Shown: piece after piece, positions 24,030 to 36,989 of the stretch
Position numbering within the stretch: position 1 is the first letter of the stretch
Layout of the letters: each line of letters opens with the position of its first letter
Origin: Gnetum montanum
Taxonomy: Eukaryota > Streptophyta > Gnetopsida > Gnetales > Gnetaceae
Length of the DNA stretch: 64,000 nucleotides
Assembly: GCA_015680685.1 (NCBI GenBank)
Contig: MNCI01026902.1
Span: forward strand, 132,998-196,997
Direction of reading: 5' to 3'
The notes under the pieces: generated by a model
The model's database searches: none
Told to the model about the DNA's origin: nothing
What the model saw: only the letters and a program-made list of their open reading frames with translations
Program-made: the position numbers and the translations under genes

Positions 24030-26392
24030 TCAATTACTTCTATGCATCTTTCAAACAATTTTATATTCTCATTTTCAAGCCACCGAGTGTCTTTTGGTTT
24101 ATTGACTATTACGTAGACTTGCTTTTGCTCATACACTTGCTCCTAAACTTTATGGTGGGCTGGTATAGGGGTTGTGTTAATATTTTTAACTTCTAGCCCA
24201 CAACTATATCCTTTATCATTATTGGTGATGCATGGATTCTTTTGTATCTCCATAATGATAGGTTTATCATTTATGTCTTTCGTTGGAGTGGTGATGATTA
24301 TTGGCTTTTATTTATGATTAGGAGACATCATTTTTGTGAGGAAGGCTGTTGCATTAGATTGGCCTTGTGCTAGTTCAGGTGATGTAATAGGTCCGTGAGT
24401 GTTTTTCTTCGACTTACAACCTTTCCTCTAGAAGGGGTGTTTTCAAGACTTTGGTTGAGATTTACTAGTGTTATCATTTACATGTATGTTCATAGCACAA
24501 GTGGCATTTTCTTGTTGATTTTTTCATGCTAAACCTTCCTATTTTGTTGGAGGTGACATACGGTGGAGGTGAGTATGAGAATATTGAGGATACAATGCAG
24601 GGTGACAGGTGTGAGGTGATGATCTCGTATAAGATGTTGTGGGATAATGATATTTAGAAGAGTTGTAGTAGTGATTTGAAGTAGAGGAAGTAAAACTAGT
24701 AAGTGAAGTAGGGTGTTAAAACATAATATCCATGTGGGTTCTGTTAGTAGGAAGGATATGGCTAGTTTGGTGGTGGCCTCCCCCATGACTGTGGTTGTTG
24801 CCACTATAGTTGATGCCAATGTTGAGGCTAGTAATAAGTCTTCCCAAGATAGTATGATTGGTTTTGGGGTTGTCTAAAATTACTATGTGAAAGAGGAAAT
24901 CTCCTTGGCATGTACTTCTATACAAACTTTGGATTTAATGTCCTTACCCAGCTCTTATGTAGATGCAACAACATTGGGCAATGGCCCTTCGGATGGTCAT
25001 ATTTGCAAATGTCACATCCATTATCTTTGTCTGTGGTTGAGTCTATAGCCTCACTTTCTTCAATCATGTTTCTTGTTTGCCGATAAGTGTTCCTAGCTAT
25101 TTCTTGGCTTTTTTTCCTCTTGTTATGATCACTTGATTTGCTTTGTATCACTCAAGTATTAAATTTTTCATTCATCAATTCTGACATCTTATCCAACTTT
25201 ACTTCAAGCTCAATAAGAAAATTTTATATTAGTAAGGTTCATTGCAAAATAATCTCATCGAGAGCTGCCTTCTTTTCCTCATCATAGATATGGACCATTT
25301 TCTTTTGAAGAGTTGGGTTTGAGTTGTTTTCCTCTACATTCTTCCATTTTCATAGCTCTCCTTCTTCTTTTGCCACATGCTCAATCAACTCTCAAATCTA
25401 ATGGATTCATAGCTCATATAATTGACTCAAAGCATACATCCTAAGGGTCTCCCTTGTTTCATTATGAAGCCCATCGATGATGTGCAAAAGTTACCTTTCC
25501 TTAGAGAAATCATGGCCAGGACATCTATGTAGTAGCAAATAGTATCTATCCAAGGCCATATCCAAGGGTTCATGATTTTCTTGCTTCCACTCTTGGATTT
25601 GTCCCCTTAGATTAGACACCCTCGCATAGGTTTGGTATTTTTCATTGAAAAGTTCCAACATTGTGGACCACTGTTGAATTGAATTTGGTTTCAACGATCA
25701 ATACCACACTTTGGCTCTATCAATTAATGTTCTAGGATAGAGCTTAAAATTTTGTACCCACTTTCAATGTTGTATGAGGAAAATTTAGAAATATTTTTTA
25801 TATTAAGCCTAGGTAAGCGATTGTCCCTACAATGCTTGTGAGGTATCTTAACTACATCCATGATCTGCATTAGGATCTTAGTTGCCAATAAGGGTTTATT
25901 GTCATCAGACATGTTGTGATGAAAATTTTTATTTCTATTTTTTTTATTGTGATGATCTCATCTATGCTTGTGATGTCTTTAATTTTTCCCTTGGGTTTGA
26001 TTTCTATCTTTATCTTGACCCTGTAGTGGAGCTCTATCTTTATGCCTACATTAATCTTCATCAAAACTAGATGTTAAAGAGGAAGAGGAATATGAGGAAC
26101 TAGGAGAATCACCATGGCTCCTATAGTTCTCCTCATGGTCCCTTGATTTATCTTGTCTAGGCTTAGAGAAGGTCCTAAGCCTTGAGGTCCTCCTTCATCT
26201 AGGACTTACTCTATCTCTTCTAAGATTTTTTACACCAATTGAATGTAGTTTTTGAATGTAATAAGGATCTAAATGAGCATAGGAAACACCTATTTGAGGT
26301 TCACTCCAATTTTCTTCAATATATATCCTATCATTTCTTCTATGAGTTTTCTCATCATACGATGCATTATGGGTCCCATGTGAAGAAGACAT
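24030..26392 (-). pseudogene. E4 gag, decayed
   Basis: Starts MSSSHGTHNASYDEK at 26392. Recognisable parts, in order, are the basic mid-region (about 26064-25870), RLNIKNISKF (about 25830), the core MLELFNEKYQTYARVSNLRG (about 25661-25602), LDMALDRYYLLLHRCPGHDF (about 25570-25510), and the zinc knuckle CDICKYDHPKGHC (25016-24978), which is the cleanest copy of this motif. A Pro/His-rich tail and a C-terminal part reading NPCITNNDKG (about 24240) follow. A deletion removes part of the segment before the core. Stops and shifts throughout mean it makes no protein. Confidence 0.8.
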
Positions 26393-26506
26393 GGTTTTGT
26401 TTGATAATGTGTGTGAGTTAAAATATTAATGTTTTTTAAAAGATAGATCATTAATACCTTTACAATGATTGTGTATAATATAACTAATATAGATAACTAG
26501 CACCAT

Positions 26507-26524
26507 TCCTCGATAATGGTGCCA
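26507..26524 (-). other. Primer binding site of E4
   Basis: Minus strand TGGCACCATTATCGAGGA, a mutated tRNA-Asp-type site located one base from the LTR end. Confidence 0.75.
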
Positions 26525-26525
26525 A

Positions 26526-27374
26526 TGATGAGTGACAAGGTACCCCTATGCCCAACCATACGAATCACAAGCATTCATGCATGATCTAATTGAATTCCAT
26601 GGATGGAACTAGTTGTGGCATCTAGATCACTACGCCTTGATCGTAGTTCATTGTCTTCCCACTTGGACTAGTGATAGCTTTCTCATGTATGGTTTAGTCC
26701 ATAGTGAGGCATATGATTTTTATTATTTTATATTTTATTATTCTATGATTAACAATAGGTTGAAACTCAATTTATAATCAATTCAACTAATCTAATTGCT
26801 AATTAATAATCGACTACCCTAACATAAGTATTTGATCCCACTTCTCGTGCACATCCTAAACACATATAATGCTACTAGGTTACCAAATGTTAAGCATTGC
26901 AAGGATTACCAAGAGTCATATGCATGCTCAAAGTGATCATACTTACATGCCTAAGTAATTAGCATGCATGAAAATGTAAATATTAACTAAGTACATGAAA
27001 AGTAAATTGCATGGAAAGTAAATCTAATCTAAGTCAAAGTGTTGCAATGAATAAGAATCAATCTTGATGTTATTGTCATTCATGGAATATGTCTAGGTAC
27101 ATTGCCAATCGACTAAGACTTTGTACAACTGACTCAGATCCACTCTACAGGCACTCACTGACAATTATTTAAGATTATGAAATAAAACTGCAAGAATTTG
27201 GCTACTCTATTGAAAAAACTATGAAAAAATAATGCAAAACTATTTCCCAAACCATGCACCCAAGTGCTATATTTATAGGCCAACCCATAACCCCGATATC
27301 GGATATCTAATAACACATCTAGGGGCTTGATATCGAGTATACGATATCAGAGCTAAGCAAATCATGACTCATCA
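26526..27374 (-). repeat. 5' LTR of E4
   Basis: 849 bp, starting TGATGAGTCATG at 27374. Four GATATC words occur between about 27295 and 27352. The TATA box CTATAAATATAG is at about 27266-27277. It is very similar to 21073-21945. Confidence 0.9.
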
Positions 27375-27379
27375 CCAAG

Positions 27380-27844
27380 GTATTTGAGGAAGAAAGATGA
27401 TAATTTGTAGCCTAGTATGTGAAGGTCAAAAAAATGTTTCCATAGTTTTCATGCCTATGGGAAGTACTAATGCTAGCAAACATTACAAAATTTTCCTAGA
27501 AGGTACATGATCCAAGATCAGAAGAGGAAAAACTTTGAGCATTACTCAATAGATATCAAATCTGAAGGCTTGATTATAAAGAAGAGAAGTCAATGGAGGA
27601 GCCACCACCACTAAGAACATGAAGCTACATTAAGCTTGACCATTTTTTTTTATTTTTTGTTGTTGTCATGTGTGTGTCCATCATGTAATGCATGATAATT
27701 TTGTAAAGCATCACTTGAACCACAATGCAACATTCAAAGTTAAGTGATCATGTCAAAGTCTGAGTACACCTCATAATTCTGTAAGGACCTCTATCCTCTT
27801 TTTGTTTTAATTTAAGGACACGTTTCCAGTTAGTCATGGGGGTA
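27380..27844 (+). other. E2 internal 3' end with polypurine tract
   Basis: Continuation of E2 after E4. The first ~220 bp are probably the end of the accessory ORF (readable VCEGQ and FMPMGSTNAS pieces). A non-coding stretch follows, then the polypurine-like GTCATGGGGGTA at 27833-27844, directly before the 3' LTR. Confidence 0.65.
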
Positions 27845-28736
27845 TGATAAAACTCTTTTTTCATGAGCCACAATATTGTATCTATGATATCACATCTATG
27901 AAATTGCAACCCTACATACATCATCATTGATGCAATGTAGAGAATCTTGGTCAACATTATAAATACCAACCCTTGATCATGTTGAACGAGTAAATTTCAT
28001 TCAACACTTAGCAAAATTCTTGCAATTTGTTTTCATAGCCTAGACTTAGCAATAGAGTGAATGTCTATAGTGTGGTGTGAAACTGTTATACAAGATCTTT
28101 GTTTGAGTGGATTATACTTGACCACAATTCATGGTTGGAAATAAAGATTGAGATTGTTTCTTGCCATTGTAGCATTACACTTACTTTCTTTATTTTTTTA
28201 CTTAGCCATTTTCCTTAGTTTAATTTTCTTTTCTTTAATATGTTTACTTTAGTTTCATTCTTTACATTTCTTAAGTACTTTACTTTTCCCATGTTCATTA
28301 GTAAGGCAGAATAAGTACGATTGGTTTCAAGCATTAAGTGTAATCGTTTGGTAATCCAGTAGTGATTTCATTTGGTAATCCTAATAATGATCACATAAGC
28401 CTAGGGTGTGTATCACAAGCTAGGAATGGATGCTTATCGCCATAGGATAGAATAGATTTATAATTATGTTATCGTTTAGATTTAGACTTTATTCTAATTT
28501 TCATTACAAAAGCATTTAGGATTAATTTGAACCCATAACATCATAATATCATACACCTCATTGTGAGTTAAACCATACTAGTCACACTTCACTAACTCAA
28601 CATGAGAAAACAATGATCACGAACTAACTATCAACCACTAGCATAGTTACATTATTCATCTACAGAATATGATATGGTTATGTGTGTGTGCTCGTGACTT
28701 ATATGGTGGAATGCTAGAATACCCAGCCACTTATCA
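27845..28736 (+). repeat. 3' LTR of E2
   Basis: 892 bp, TGATAAAACTC..CCACTTATCA. It matches 4107-4970 throughout, including the U3 GATATC word (about 27897), a TATAAATA box (about 27957-27965) and the AATAAAGATTG signal (about 28140). The target duplication GTTTA follows. Confidence 0.92.
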
Positions 28737-28741
28737 GTTTA

Positions 28742-29137
28742 GTAAATGGAACAACTAATGCTATTATAGATATATTTTATAGCAATGAAATGAAACAACA
28801 AGCATTACCATCTTTAGTATTGATTAAATTTCCAAAATATATTAGTTCATCATTCATGTCATCTTCACAACAAATAGTTTTGATAATTTCAATGTAAGTT
28901 GGTTGAGAAAAAAAACAATTACCTAAAAATGATATGGATACTTCAATATATAAATCACAAGTCATGACACTTGATAAAGCTATTGTTGATATTACACATA
29001 CACAAGAACCTCAATTAGGCTATGTTGGACTCTCTTGTGTTAGATTAGTATCATGTCTACAAATTTACACAATTTCTTATGAGAAATATGAACAAATGTA
29101 CAAATCAAAATTAGCACAAGGAAAAATAAATGAATAA
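28742..29137 (+). pseudogene. PIF1-type helicase, C-terminal part, decayed
   Basis: Resumes the helicase cut by E2. First comes LVNGTTNAIIDIFY (about 28738-28779), matching the family block LVNGTxGxVxDI, then VLIKFPKYISSSF (about 28820-28860). The most diagnostic motif is KSQVMTLDKAIVDI (about 28955-28996; family HKSQGxTLxxxVVD), followed by LGYVGLSCVRLVSCLQ (about 29018-29066; family TYVALSRVRSLxGL). These are motifs V and VI of PIF1 helicases, needed for ATP-driven unwinding. The His and Gly of HKSQG are changed. It ends at the stop at about 29137. Confidence 0.8.
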
Positions 29138-29382
29138 ACTCATTTAAAAATTTTGTTAGAAAGAAACACTCTTATTTCCACATATAGCAATAAACACAAT
29201 ATTTAATAATTCATTTATTATATTATAAAACTTATAAATTAATATTAGTTAATATAAACTATTAAATTTTTTATGCTATGATAAAAATAATATTATGTTA
29301 ACAAAATAGTGTCCATTAACTTCATAGTTACTTCACTTGGTTTAATGCAATTATTTGTTCTTAGTCAATATGTTAAAAATTA

Positions 29383-31046
29383 GGTTTGCGAAGTTCATGT
29401 GATATACAAAAGTGATATGAAACCATTTGTAGATATTAAAAATGGTAAAAAGTGCAAACTTATTAATGCTCAAGTACCATTTTTAGTTATTTATGTCTAT
29501 GTTTTATATAATTTATTTAAATATTAATAGCTACTAACTCCTTGCTTTCATAAAAATCTATTATGCAAGTTATAGTCTACAATTAAGATGTGAAGCTAGT
29601 AAATGATAATTTACATGTAGGAAATGTATATTGTACTCATAGAGAAAAAATTCAAAAAAAAAAACATAAAATTTAATAAAACAAAATGTAATTATAAGCT
29701 GGTATTAAACAACTATCAAAAATCCAACAAATAAATCAAATAGTTAAGGAAATTTCATATTACAAGTATACTTTCATAAAGTTCATAAGTTTGGACACTT
29801 ATATTACCCCTTTAGAAAAACTAGGTATTTATTTTTAAATTGCTAATTATTGAGTAATATATTTTTTGTATTTTATAACTAACATTTTATTTTACATTTA
29901 CAGATCTAATTAGAATAGTGGTAGGAATAAGTCCAATCAATACATTAAAGAGGTACTTAAATGATTAATCAATTAAAAGAAGCTAATTAGAAATAGTAAA
30001 TCCAATATAAGAAAATAATTCTTATTTTATTAAAATATGCATATCTTGAAGTTAAATCACCTTAAAGCTATATTTGTATTATGATTGTAATAATGATGAG
30101 CTTGCAATTGTAATATTATGGAGACACTTAGCAATTCTAAAAGGGGAAAAGCTTTAAGAAACAACATCATTTCCAATTGTAATGCTTTCAAATGTTCATG
30201 TAAAAGACTTCTCTTTAAAAAAGTGTAACAACATCTCATGATAGTGGTGTTATCATCAATCCCAACATTTCAGAAATAAAATAATTACAAGAATGGTGAG
30301 TAATTTTATTTGTTTAAATAAAATAATTAATTTGTGAAATTTATTGAAACTTATTTTCTATGATAGTTATGCAAGTGTAAATGAATCAAAATAGAGACTG
30401 CTATCTTCATATCCATCAGCTCAAGAAAAAAACCAAGCTACATTACGTGAACTTACTCAAACTATTCATATTAGTAATGTATGTTTAATTATAGAAAAAA
30501 TAAAAACTTATTTTTTGACAACTTATATAATAAATATACTTGAAATATTTTTTGAGTCTTATTTTATTGTAGTTGCCTATATAATTAGCATATAAACAAT
30601 GAGAGATTTATGATATATGGCTTGTCTAAGATGTAGATGCTATGTTAAGGCTTTTAAAGAAGAAAGCTCAAAGGAAGGATCACAAAAAATATTATATGAA
30701 TGAATTACTTGTAGCATAAAACATGACAATTATGAATTACAGTAATTATTTTAAATAATAATTGATTTATAATTTGTTAACAAAATTTTGAATAATTACT
30801 AATACTTTTAACATATATTTCAAGAAGCAGATATCTTTTTCATATGAAAGTGGTGGATGATACAACACAAACTTGGATGACAATATATAATGAGGATGTA
30901 AAAATATTATTAGGACATGAAAGCAAGGAAATAAAATTTAGATAGGTACATTTGTTAATTATTAAATATAATTTAAATGCAAACTATATATTCAAGTTAT
31001 GCATATTTTGCAAGAAAATGATCTTAAAAGCTTTTAAGAAAATGCT
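29383..31046 (+). pseudogene. RPA large-subunit-like single-strand-binding protein, first part, decayed
   Basis: Fragments in several frames follow the order of replication protein A subunit 1. OB fold A: EVHVIYKSDMKPFVDIKNG (about 29391-29447; family RVTxKSDIRxxxNxxGxGK). OB fold B: IRIVVGISPINTLKR (about 29912-29956), then ELAIVILWRHLA (about 30099-30134), then GVIINPNISE (about 30248-30277). Zinc-binding OB fold C: WYMACLRCRCYV-like (about 30613-30650), KHDNYEL (about 30720-30740), and VVDDTTQTWMTIYNEDVKIL (about 30850-30909). AT-rich pieces between them look like introns. E5 interrupts it at 31046. RPA-like genes accompany many plant Helitrons, so I infer it belongs with the helicase. Confidence 0.75.
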
Positions 31047-31923
31047 TAATGAGCGACGAGGTACCCCCTACATCCAACCAAACGAATCACAAGTGTTCAC
31101 ACATAATCCAATCAAATTTTGTGGATGGAACTAGTTGTGGCATCTAGATTGTTATGCCTTGATCACAGTTCGTTGTCTTCCCACTTAGACTAGCGGTAGC
31201 TTTGTCACGTATGATGTAGTTCAAAGTGAGGCATATGATTCTTGATGTTGTTGTGGCCTTATGCTACTCCTAATGATAATAAAGAAATCAATTATTTAAA
31301 CTAATTAACAACAGAAAGTAAAGTCTAAACTAGCCTATAAGTGATGAATGTCCATTCCCAGCTTGTTGTACATGTCCTGAACCCACATATGCACTACTAG
31401 AATTACCAAGTGCTATGCTACTGGGCAAACCAAGGAATAATGTTCCTAGGATTACCAAGTGAGTGTGTGTTTACACTTGAAACTAGTCATGCTCATTCTA
31501 CCAATTCATTAACATGCATGGAAACATAAATATTAACTAAGTACATGGAATATAAATTGCATTAAAAGTAAATTTAATCTAAGTCAAAGTGTTGCAATGA
31601 ATAAGAATCAATATTGATCTTATTGTTGTTCATGGAATGTGTCCAAGTACATTGCCACTCAAATAAGACATCATACAACTGACTCAGATCCACATTGCGT
31701 GCACTCACTGACTATTCTCTAAGATTACAGAATAAAACTACAAGATTTTGGCTACTCTATTAACAAAAGAATTGCATAAACATAGTTATGAGTGTGTTTT
31801 TATAGATGAAAATAGACACTAGGTCAACAAGGCTATGTTAATGCAATAGACTACATTAATAGAGCCTAGCCGATGAGGCCTAGTCGATGAGGCCCAGTCA
31901 GCACAACAAATCGTATCTCATCA
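31047..31923 (-). repeat. 3' LTR of E5
   Basis: 877 bp. The left edge is mutated (TAATGAGC). U3, at about 31845-31905, carries repeated GATGAGGCC words (GCCGATGAGGCC, GTCGATGAGGCCC) instead of GATATC. A weak TATA-like TATAAAAAC on the minus strand is near 31791-31804. Confidence 0.88.
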
Positions 31924-34141
31924 TACCCCCATAACTAAATGAAAACTTGTCCTCAAGTTTTTTACAAAATTGGGAAGGTATGGGATTATTGACTGGCTTT
32001 TGACATAATAAAACAAGACAAAATAGACATAACAAAAATGAGTGCCACATTAGAAAATTTTATTCTAGTGGATGTATACAAAATGATAGAGTGACAGAAA
32101 GACTCGACAGACATTGAAGATTACAAAATTTACAGAGGTCTTCAAGAATCTACTAAAGATTTTTCTTCTTGTTGCTGCTAGTAGTGATAGACTTCCAACC
32201 CATATTGTTATGTCGATGCTTCTCTAGTTATGTGGAACATTCTTGAAGAATGGACTGAAATTTCTTCTCATCATCCCATGGATCTAGCAAACTTGTGATG
32301 CTTGAGCATCTATCTTGTATGTGCTACAATTTTTTCATGGGCATATCCTCCATTTTCCCCCTCTTAGCTTCATTTTTGTGCCTGGAAAAATACCATCTTT
32401 CTTAGGCGTTTCTTTAGCATCACCTGTAGTCACCAAAGGATCAACATTAGTTTTGGTAAATTTTACTTAATAATTAACCCTTTTTAGATCCATCAGTTTT
32501 CATTTAAGCAAAAGGTGATGACAACATACTATGCCCAAGGCTATGAGGTAACTAAAATCATCAAGTTATGTACATTATTTTGATCAATTACTATTAGTTA
32601 TCATGATGTTTGAAAATAGGATGTTAGAAAAATTTCAAAATTTCATAGCAAGCATCCCTAGCCCCCATGACGAATAAGCATAACTCTAAAAGCACACAAG
32701 TTTTCAAACAATTAAAACCAAAGGTCTAATTCAGAAGATTACTAAGAAATATTAAACTTGAAAGGTTTGATTCAGAAGATTAACAGAAAAGTAGGAAAAA
32801 GTAAAAAAGTAATTGAAAGTGATGAGAAGTAGTCCCAAAATTATGCATAAATTCAAAGAAACTATTATTGATGTTCTAGAAGATGTGAAGGTTAGCTCAA
32901 AGCCATGATCAACAAAAGTTATGCAAATGGGTCCTCCCCAAAGTAGGCTTTTGCCATAATGCCCTTGCATAACCACTTCTATAGATGTCCATGGGCACCC
33001 AAGAAGTTAAATGTAGACCATGCCTTTGTTCCAAACAACACATAACTACCGTGGTTGGGATGTTGCACTATACTATACAAAACCAAAAGGCTCATAATCG
33101 TATGTAGCAATGAGGTGAATAACGGAATAAGAAGGGATTGAAGAGATTGGAATGTAAGGTACTTGACCATGTCCACAATAGGTTCTTGTGAAAAATGTGA
33201 TTAAAATGATCAACATACCTATCCGTTGAAGTTCAGACCAAGTCCATACCATGAATAATAACTGGCATTGATGTGTTTCTTCCTGTCAACCACCATGAGT
33301 CCACAACCACCTCAAAGAACAATCATCACTCCAAAAAGAGAAGAAAAGAGAAGAACGAAAGAAGGGCCTTACTTAGAGGGGTGCCTTTAGGCATGGGTAA
33401 CATGTCTTTCTAGCCCCATAACCAGTGCTTGTAGCTTGTTATTGTGTCTAAGGGGTGTGTTTTGAATTCCCATTATTATTATTTTCTCTCTCTCATTTTT
33501 TTTTCATTTTTTATGGGAATAACACCATGCAAAGACAAAGCTTCCTTTTTATTGGTTGATAGAGGAGCAATGATACATTCCAAGAGGCATCATAAACCAC
33601 ATGAAGGAAGACAAGAAGAAGACCCAACAACTCCCCTTGAGGTCACACCCTTACCATTCCCACTTGGTCGTTTCCTCTTTCTTCAAGGTACAATGATCAT
33701 TGATTAATTTTGGTTTCATGAAAGAAGAACCAGATTGTTTCCATAAAAAAACCTGTTATTCAAAGAATTGGAGGGATGGATGAGGTAGTCTCATTACTTT
33801 ATACAATTACTTATCCAATCATCTTGATAGTATAGCACAAAAACCCAACTCATAATGTTAACTTCTACATCATGACTTGGCAATATTATTAATGAAAATA
33901 TAAAAGACATTTATAAAACATAAAGGAAATGACTTAACAAAAGAGAAAAATATAAAGAAAAAAATATTAACAAATGGAAAACATATTAAGAATAAATTTT
34001 TTTTGGAAGAAATAGAAAAATGATAAGAAATTGTAAAAATAAAAAGGTGAAAAACACTTATTAGTTCTTAAACCAGGATGGAGCATCTCCCCCACAACTA
34101 ATCTTATGGCCACACATTTGGGAGATGGACTACACAATCCC
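31924..34141 (-). other. E5 3' non-coding tract
   Basis: Homologous to the corresponding tract of E4 (21946-24029) over most of its length, and in blocks to E2 and E3. The reading frame at 33444-33707 on the opposite strand is also present in E4 (23415-23690), but as chance coding of conserved non-coding sequence. The polypurine tract lies at its left end. Confidence 0.7.
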
Positions 34142-36864
34142 TTAGTTATACACCACTGGTTTTCCATTTATCACTATTATTAATTTAATTAATCGTGTGG
34201 TAGCACATCTAACTTTGGTGATAGTCTTGTTTGGATCATTCGGAGATGTATCTTCATATAGACTTGAAGATATTTCGATTTTTGGGGATCTAGATGTGTT
34301 TGGTTCTTCTTCTTGATTTTCTATTTTAATTCCTGGGTCTCCATGTTTAATATCCTCTTCTGGTGTATAATCAAAGTGTAAGATATCTATGTATAAGTCC
34401 TTTGTTTGGTCCATTTTCTTGAGCCTAGAACTAATAAAAGGATTAATTGCCTCCATGCATCTTTGAAACAATTTTATATTCTCATTCTCAATCCATTAGG
34501 TGTCTTCTGGTTTAGTGGCTACTACGTAGACTGGTTTTTGCTCACACACTTGTTTGTTAGCTTTGTTGTGGATTTTGTTAATATTTTGAATTTTCAACCC
34601 ACAATTGCACCCTTTACTATTAGTAGTGATGCATGGATTCTTTTGTCTCTCCACGGTGCTAGATTCATCACTTTTGTTATGTGTTGGAGTAACGATGGAT
34701 GCTGGCCCTTGTGTAGGATTGAAAGACATTGGTTGTGGAAGCAAGAGTGTTGTACTTGATTGGCATTATGCTAGTTTTGATGAGTTATTAGGTCTATAAG
34801 TGTTGTGCTTATGCATGGGAACTATCCTAAAGAAAGGACGTTTCCGAGATTGTGGTGGAGATCTAATGGCATTATCATTTCTATGTATGTTCATAGCACA
34901 AGTGGCATTCTCTTGTTGATGTCGTGGTGTTGAACATTCCTATGTTGCTAATGGTGACATATGGTGCAGGGAAGTATGAGAATATTGAGGATATGACAAA
35001 AAATGAGAGGTGTGAGGTGGTGATCCTTTAGAAGATGTCGCAAGTTGATGATATTCAAGAGAGCGGTAGTAGTGATTTAAAGTAGAGGAGGTAGAACCAG
35101 TCAAGGACATAGGTTGTTGAACATAATATCTATGTGGGTTTTGCTGGTAGTAAGGATAGTGTTGGTTTGATGATGATCTCCCCCATGATTGTGGGTCTTT
35201 CCATTGCATTGCATTGCATGATAGTGTTGAGGCTGGTAAAAAGTCCCACTATGATCGTACAGTTGGTTGAAGGACTTTCTATAATTACCTTATGAGAAAG
35301 ATAATTTTCTAGGCATTTACTTTTGTACAAACTTGGGATTCAATGCAAAAGCCCAATACTCATGTATATGTAACATGATTGGGCAATAGCCCTTCGGATG
35401 ATCATATAGGTAGATGTCACATCCATCATCTTCTTCTATGGTTAAGTCTATAGCCTCTTCTTCTATAGTCATTTTCCTTGTTTGCTAATAAGTGTTCCTA
35501 GCTATTTCTTGGTTCTTCTTCCTCCATTTATTGTGATCACCTAATTCATATCATTTTTTGTTAGCTTCTCCTCTATAGTTTCTACAACAGTTGTAGCTTT
35601 TTCATTTATCCACTCTAACATCCTATCTAGCATTGCCTGGAGTTCATCAAGAGATTGTTGTAGTGGCAAGGTTTATTGTGAAATCACCTCATCGAGAGCT
35701 GCATCTCTATTTTCTCATCATAGATATGGACCCTTATCCTTTGAAGAATTGGATCCCAGTTATTTTCCTTTACATTCTCTTGTTTACATAGCTCTCCTTC
35801 TTCTTTTTTCACTAGCCTAATTAACCTTTGTATTTGATGGAAATTTAATTCATATAATCTTCCTTGACCATACATCCTAAGGGTCTCCTTGGTTTCATTA
35901 CAAAGCTCATCTATGATGTGGAAAAGTTGCTCTTTTTGAGAGAAATCATGATCAGGACATCTATGTAGTAGCAAATAGTATCGATACAAGACCACATCTA
36001 AGGGTTCATGATTTTCTTGCTTCCACCCTTGGATTTTTTTTCTTAGGTTGGACACTCTTGCATAGGTTTGGCATTTTTCATTAAACAATTCTACCATTGT
36101 GGACCACTAGTAGATGAAACTTGGTTCCAATGATCTATACCAACTTTCAACTTCATCTATTAGTGTCCTAGGAAAGAGCTTAAGCTTTTGCCACTTATTT
36201 TTGATATTTTGCAAGGCACAAGCACCATGGAAGGCTTGTAAGTGATGTTGTGGATTAGAATCATAGCCTCCCACAAATTTAGGATTGTTATTCATATCAA
36301 GTCTTTTGATGCCTATGAGGTATTTTAACTACCTCTGTGATCTACATTAGGCTCTTAGTGGACAACAAGGGTTCATTGTCATCAAACATGGTGTGGCAAA
36401 ATTTGTTATTTCTATTTGCCCAATTATGATGGTTTCAGCTATGTTCATGTTGAGGTCTTTGATTTTTCCTCTGGTTTTGATTTCTACCCTTATTTTCACC
36501 CCATAGTGGAGCTTTGTTTCTATACCTACGTTCATCTTTGTCATAACTAGATGTTGAAGAGGAAGAGGAAGATGAGGAACTAGGAGGATTACCATGGCTT
36601 CAATGATGTTCCACATAGTCCCTTGATTTATCTTTTTGAAGTTGTAAGGAGGTCCTAGGCCTTGAGGCCTCCCCTGGTCCAGGACTTACTTCGGTTGTTT
36701 GCCTTAGGTGAATGTAGTTCTTGAGCATAGTCAAGATGGTCATGAACATATGAAATCCTTGAATGAGGCTGGTCACTCCAATTTTCTTTAGTATATGTCT
36801 CATTGGTTCTTGAATGAATGTTCTCTGCATACAATGCATTATCACTTCCTTGTGAAAGAGACAT
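34142..36864 (-). pseudogene. E5 gag, longest copy
   Basis: Starts MSLSQGSDNALYAENIHSRT at 36864. Parts in order are a charged N-terminus, MNNNPKFVGGYDSNPQHHLQ (36295-36236), the core KLKLFPRTLIDEVESWYRSL (about 36190-36131), and a 137-residue open stretch 36097-35684 (MVELFNEKCQTYARVSNLRK onward). The zinc-knuckle block CDIYLYDHPKGYC (about 35421-35383) has its second Cys changed to Tyr. A Gln/Tyr/His-rich tail follows, then a 109-residue open C-terminal stretch (34471-34142) rich in Glu, Pro and Ser that ends VINGKPVVYN. This last part lies beyond the end of the E3 reading and shows the fuller extent of gag. Confidence 0.85.
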
Positions 36865-36970
36865 TGTTGTTGGGGTATAATGTGTGTGATTTAGTATTTT
36901 CTCAAAGATAGTTTATTAATGCATTTACAATGATCATGTATGATATAACTAATCTAGATAACTAGCACCA

Positions 36971-36988
36971 TCTCTGGCAATGATCCCA
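36971..36988 (-). other. Primer binding site of E5
   Basis: Minus strand TGGGATCATTGCCAGAGA, a mutated tRNA-Asp-type site located one base from the LTR. Confidence 0.65.
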
Positions 36989-36989
36989 A

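Larger units (their letters stand above)
21073..27374 (-). mobile_element. E4: gag-only non-autonomous LTR retrotransposon, minus strand, nested in E2
   Basis: Flanked by the duplication CCAAG (21068-21072 and 27375-27379). On the minus strand: 5' LTR 27374-26526, primer site 26524-26507, gag 26392 to about 24030, about 2.1 kb without coding, polypurine tract (GTGAGGGTA) just before the 3' LTR 21945-21073. No pol is present. It has the same plan and similar size as E3 and E5. It lies in opposite orientation to E2, so it came in as a separate event. Confidence 0.9.
4107..28736 (+). mobile_element. E2: Ty3/gypsy (Athila/Tat-like) LTR retrotransposon with pol and accessory ORF, carrying nested E3 and E4
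   Basis: Starts TGATAAAACC at 4107 and ends CCACTTATCA at 28736, flanked by the identical 5-bp duplication GTTTA (4102-4106 and 28737-28741). It sits in the helicase gene: the frame ends CYG before it and resumes LVNGTTNAII after it. Order: LTR, tRNA-Asp-like primer site, gag, protease, RT, integrase, non-coding tract, promoter-like module, accessory ORF, polypurine tract, LTR. Removing nested E3 and E4 with their duplications leaves about 12.3 kb, large as in Tat/Athila elements. Many stops and an RNase H deletion make it inactive. It is the only element here retaining a Ty3 pol. Confidence 0.9.

Noticed and set aside
34406-34759. A 117-codon plus-strand frame
   Set aside because: It is the opposite strand of the E5 gag C-terminal region, whose minus-strand reading matches sister copies.
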